Translations under genes and position numbers: made by a program
The notes under the pieces: generated by a model
Database searches by the model: none
Seen by the model: only the letters and a program-made list of their open reading frames with translations
What the model was told of the DNA's origin: nothing
DNA from: Rhodospirillales bacterium
Lineage (GTDB): Bacteria; Pseudomonadota; Alphaproteobacteria; CACIAM-22H2
DNA length: 7,439 nt
Direction: 5' to 3'
Assembly: GCA_016195145.1 (NCBI GenBank)
Contig: JACQAF010000306.1
Coordinates: 1-7,439 of the forward strand
Shown: piece by piece, positions 5,325 to 7,439 of the stretch
How positions within the stretch are numbered: the stretch's first letter is position 1
Layout: the number at the start of each line of letters is the position of its first letter

Positions 5325-6599
5325 TTGACGACATCCGACTTTTTCGACGAACTTGAAACCCGTGATCCCGCGCGCCGCGAGCAGATGCTGTTCGCCGCCC
5401 TCGCCGAGCAGATCGCCAACGCCAAGGCCAATGCGCCGGCCTTCACCGAGAGCCTCGCCAAGGTCGTGCCGCAGGACGTCGCCAGCCGGGCCGAGCTCGC
5501 GCGCCTGCCGATCGTCCGCAAATCCGAATTGATGGATCGCCAGAAACGCGGCGCCGAATCCGGTAAGGACTGGGCCGAGCGTGCGCCGTTCGGCGGACTG
5601 ACGGCGGTCAAGACCGGCCAGCTCGCCCGCATCTTCGCCTCGCCGGGGCCGATCTACGACCCTGAGGCGATGCGCCCCGATTACTGGCGGATCGCGCGCG
5701 CCCTTTATGCGGCCGGGTTCCGGCGCAGCGACGTTATCCAGAACTGCTTCGCCTATCACCTGACGCCGGCCGGCTCGATGCTGGAATCGGGGGCGCACGC
5801 ACTGGGTTGCGCGGTCATTCCGGCGGGCGTCGGCAATTCCGAGCAGCAGGTCCGTGTCGCCGCCGAGGTCGGGCCGCGCGGCTATATCGGCACGCCGTCA
5901 TTCCTCAAGATCATTCTCGACAAGGCGAAGGAGATGGGCACGGCGCTGCCCACACTCAAGCTCGCGCTGGTTTCCGGCGAGGCCCTGCCCAACGCGTTGC
6001 GCGATGAATTCGCCGCCGCCGGCATCCAGACGCGGCAATGCTACGCCACCGCCGATCTCGGCCTGATCGGTTACGAGTCGGTTCCCGGCGAAGGCCTGAT
6101 CCTCGACGAATGGATCATCGTCGAGATCGTCCGTCCTGGCACCGGCGATCCGCTTCCCGACGGCGAAATCGGCGAGGTGGTGGTGACCACGCTCAACCCC
6201 GATTATCCGCTGATCCGTTTCGCCACCGGCGATCTGTCGACCTTCCTGCCGGGGACCAGCTCGTGCGGCCGCACCAACCGGCGGCTCAAGGGCTGGATGG
6301 GGCGCGCCGACCAGACGACCAAGGTGCGCGGCATGTTCGTGCACCCGAGCCAGGTCGCCGAAATCCTCCGCCGCCATCCCGAGATCGCCAAGGGCCGGCT
6401 GGTGGTCGGGCGCGACCAGGCTGGCGACACCATGACCCTTAAATGCGAGATCGCCGGCGGCGGCAATCCGGGTCTGGCGGCCGCGATCGTCGAATCGATC
6501 CAGACCATCGCCAAGCTGCGCGGCACGGTCGAGTTCGTCGCGCCGGGCAGTCTGCCCAACGACGGCAAGGTCATCGAAGACGTCCGCAAATACGATTAG
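5325..6599 (+). CDS. PaaK-like adenylate-forming enzyme (phenylacetate-CoA ligase family)
   Basis: A 424-residue member of the AMP-forming acyl/aryl-CoA ligase superfamily, closest in layout to phenylacetate-CoA ligase. Recognisable core motifs are YATADLG (240-246, the Y-x-x-x-E/D region), RFATGDLS (298-305, ATP ribose binding), GRADQTTKVRG (326-336, hinge before the C-terminal domain) and NDGKVIED (412-419, Lys415 as the candidate adenylation lysine). The glycine-rich SSGTTG phosphate loop expected near residue 105 is replaced by IFASPGPIYDPE. TTG 5325 is the only reasonable start: no ATG or GTG lies upstream in frame after livF, and the next ATG would remove 20 residues of plausible family sequence (DFFDELETRDPARRE). 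GAGAG at 5311-5315 may be its ribosome site. Linked to the transporter, it probably activates the imported acid to a CoA thioester; substrate unknown. Confidence 0.85.
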   Translation: MTTSDFFDELETRDPARREQMLFAALAEQIANAKANAPAFTESLAKVVPQDVASRAELARLPIVRKSELMDRQKRGAESGKDWAERAPFGGLTAVKTGQLARIFASPGPIYDPEAMRPDYWRIARALYAAGFRRSDVIQNCFAYHLTPAGSMLESGAHALGCAVIPAGVGNSEQQVRVAAEVGPRGYIGTPSFLKIILDKAKEMGTALPTLKLALVSGEALPNALRDEFAAAGIQTRQCYATADLGLIGYESVPGEGLILDEWIIVEIVRPGTGDPLPDGEIGEVVVTTLNPDYPLIRFATGDLSTFLPGTSSCGRTNRRLKGWMGRADQTTKVRGMFVHPSQVAEILRRHPEIAKGRLVVGRDQAGDTMTLKCEIAGGGNPGLAAAIVESIQTIAKLRGTVEFVAPGSLPNDGKVIEDVRKYD

Positions 6600-6774
6600 C
6601 CCTCCCGCGCAGGAAGCCCTGCCCGGCTTCTGATTTGCTTTATCGCCGCGCGGGATTTATCCTGCAAATCAGTAGCTTGGCCCGAAGCCCGGGCCGTATT
6701 TCCATAAAATTGCCACGATGTTGGGCCAATGGCGACACAATCGACCGGCTTGATGGATGCACTGCGAGGGGCGA

Positions 6775-6854
6775 CATCGCGCCGCCTTGATCGTGTTTAT
6801 CTCTCCCCTGCCGAGGCCCCCCGGACTCCAACCTCGGCGGCACCTCGCGCGATG
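6775..6854 (+). other. Possible structured RNA segment (nested stems) before the terminator
   Basis: CATCGCGC (6775-6782) pairs with GCGCGATG (6847-6854), enclosing a hairpin whose core is GCCGAGG (6810-6816) with CCTCGGC (6832-6838). The outer stem ends exactly where the terminator stem begins (6855), so the two helices could stack. This may be the body of a small RNA or an untranslated leader of ccmA. I recognise no known RNA family, and GC-rich DNA can yield such stems by chance. Confidence 0.3.
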
Positions 6855-6894
6855 GCGGGCCGTCCCACACGAGCGGACGGCCCGCTTTTCTTTT
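6855..6894 (+). terminator. Strong intrinsic terminator just before ccmA
   Basis: A perfect 11-bp stem, GCGGGCCGTCC (6855-6865) with GGACGGCCCGC (6875-6885), has a 9-nt loop and is followed directly by TTTTCTTTT (6886-6894). The T-run gives it + strand polarity. It ends 18 nt before the ccmA start codon, so it either closes an upstream transcript or attenuates ccmA. Confidence 0.9.
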
Positions 6895-6912
6895 GCCCGG
6901 CTGCCCGGATCC

Positions 6913-7439
6913 ATGGCTGATTTCACCGGCGCCGGTCTGGTCTGCGTGCGCGGCGAGCGGCAGGTCTTTGCCGGGGTTTCGTTTCGCATCGGGCCGGGCG
7001 GGGCGCTGATGCTGGTCGGCCCGAATGGCAGCGGCAAATCGAGCCTGTTGCGGCTGATGGCCGGCCTCGCCCTGCCGGTCGACGGCCGGCTCGAATGGGG
7101 CAGCGATGCGATCGTCGACAACCCCGAAGCCCATCGCGGCCGCATGCACTATGTCGGCCATCTCGACGCGATCAAGCCGGCCCTGACCGTGGCCGAAAAC
7201 CTCGTCTTTCACGCCCGCCTGCGCGGTCAGCGCCCGGCGCCGGCCGATCTTGCCCATGCGCTGGAGACATTCGCCCTCGCACCGCTCGCCGATTTGCCGA
7301 CGCGGTTTCTCTCGCAAGGCCAGCGGCGGCGCGCCGCTCTCGCCCGCCTCTTGGCCTCGCCGGCCGAATTGTGGCTGCTTGACGAACCGACGCTGGCGCT
7401 CGATGCGGACTCGGTTTCGCGTCTCGCCCGGGCAATGAG
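6913..7439 (+). CDS. ccmA: Heme exporter ATP-binding protein CcmA (3' truncated)
   Basis: ATPase of the CcmABCD complex in cytochrome c maturation System I, needed to release heme-loaded CcmE in the periplasm. The visible 175 residues contain Walker A GPNGSGKSS (36-44), the Q-loop region YVGHLDAIKPALTVAENL, the signature LSQGQRRRAALARLL (from residue 133) and Walker B ELWLLDEPT (Asp157-Glu158). The signature LSQGQ followed by basic residues and the N-terminal GAGLVCVRGERQVFAG are characteristic of CcmA. The frame runs off the window end; CcmA is usually about 200-215 residues, so some 25-40 are missing. ATG 6913 fits the family N-terminus, although no Shine-Dalgarno is seen and a terminator ends 18 nt upstream. 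ccmB is expected next, outside the window. No functional link to the neighbouring transporter or ars genes is evident. Confidence 0.93.
   Translation, partial: MADFTGAGLVCVRGERQVFAGVSFRIGPGGALMLVGPNGSGKSSLLRLMAGLALPVDGRLEWGSDAIVDNPEAHRGRMHYVGHLDAIKPALTVAENLVFHARLRGQRPAPADLAHALETFALAPLADLPTRFLSQGQRRRAALARLLASPAELWLLDEPTLALDADSVSRLARAM

Larger units (their letters stand above)
6600..6912 (+). other. Gene-free stretch with several inverted repeats
   Basis: No convincing gene is seen in these 313 bp. The part nearest the PaaK-like gene holds three nested or adjacent repeats: TCCCGCGC (6603-6610) with GCGCGGGA (6648-6655); a small hairpin GAAGCC (6613-6618) with GGCTTC (6625-6630); and CTGATTTGC (6630-6638) with GCAAATCAG (6664-6672). 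A further short hairpin is GGCCC (6679-6683) with GGGCC (6691-6695). These could end the upstream transcript inefficiently. The second half holds the structured segment and terminator described separately. No consensus sigma-70 promoter for ccmA was found. Confidence 0.5.

Noticed and set aside
4290..5798. A 502-codon open frame on the minus strand
   Set aside because: It lies wholly antisense to livF and the PaaK-like gene, both with clear motifs. Its translation is rich in Arg, Ala and Gly with no recognisable domain, as expected of a shadow frame in GC-rich DNA.
6613..6630. Intrinsic terminator directly after the PaaK-like gene
   Set aside because: The stem is only 6 bp and is followed by TGATTTGCTTT rather than a proper T-run; it was kept only as part of the gene-free stretch.
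6729..6920. A 63-codon small ORF before ccmA
   Set aside because: It runs through the terminator stem and into ccmA out of frame, has no ribosome site, and resembles no protein I know.

Overview
The window reads as a GC-rich proteobacterial chromosome, most likely alphaproteobacterial. This is inferred from codon use and from the gene types: a Liv-type ABC transporter operon ending in a phenylacetate-CoA-ligase-like gene, an ars operon with an aquaporin exit channel, and a System I cytochrome c maturation gene. All eight complete or near-complete genes plus the 5'-truncated first one lie on the + strand. No transposase, integrase, tRNA, rRNA or CRISPR array is visible.

Layout: (1) 1-680, the C-terminal part of a LivM-type permease. 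(2) 716-2847, a compact arsenic operon, arsR-arsI-arsC-aqpS, with overlapping genes and its own promoter and 15-bp-arm palindromic operator. (3) 2848-2980, a regulatory gap with a tandem octamer array and small inverted repeats. (4) 2981-6599, a Liv-type periplasmic binding protein, a stem-loop, a LivF-type ATPase and a PaaK-like adenylating enzyme. (5) 6600-6912, a gene-free stretch with several inverted repeats and a strong intrinsic terminator. (6) 6913 to the end, ccmA (heme exporter ATPase), cut by the window end. No stop codon is reached within the window.

How the genes work together: the permease, binding protein, LivF ATPase and PaaK-like enzyme look like one uptake-and-activation operon for an organic acid, perhaps aromatic or branched. 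The rest of the transporter (LivH, LivG) is presumably upstream. The arsenic operon sits in the middle of this set. Within it, ArsC would reduce arsenate to arsenite, ArsI would cleave methyl from trivalent methylarsenicals to give arsenite, and AqpS would let arsenite leave down its gradient. No ArsB or Acr3 pump is in the window, so the channel appears to be the local exit route. ArsR, with a C-terminal cysteine cluster, would repress the set through a palindrome that also contains its own start codon.

The points most worth a second look are the ars cassette splitting the Liv operon, the pump-free ArsI/ArsC/AqpS combination, the NPF variant in the first aquaporin motif, the apparently leaderless arsR, the ACGTGAAA array before the binding-protein gene, and the structured stretch plus terminator only 18 nt before ccmA.
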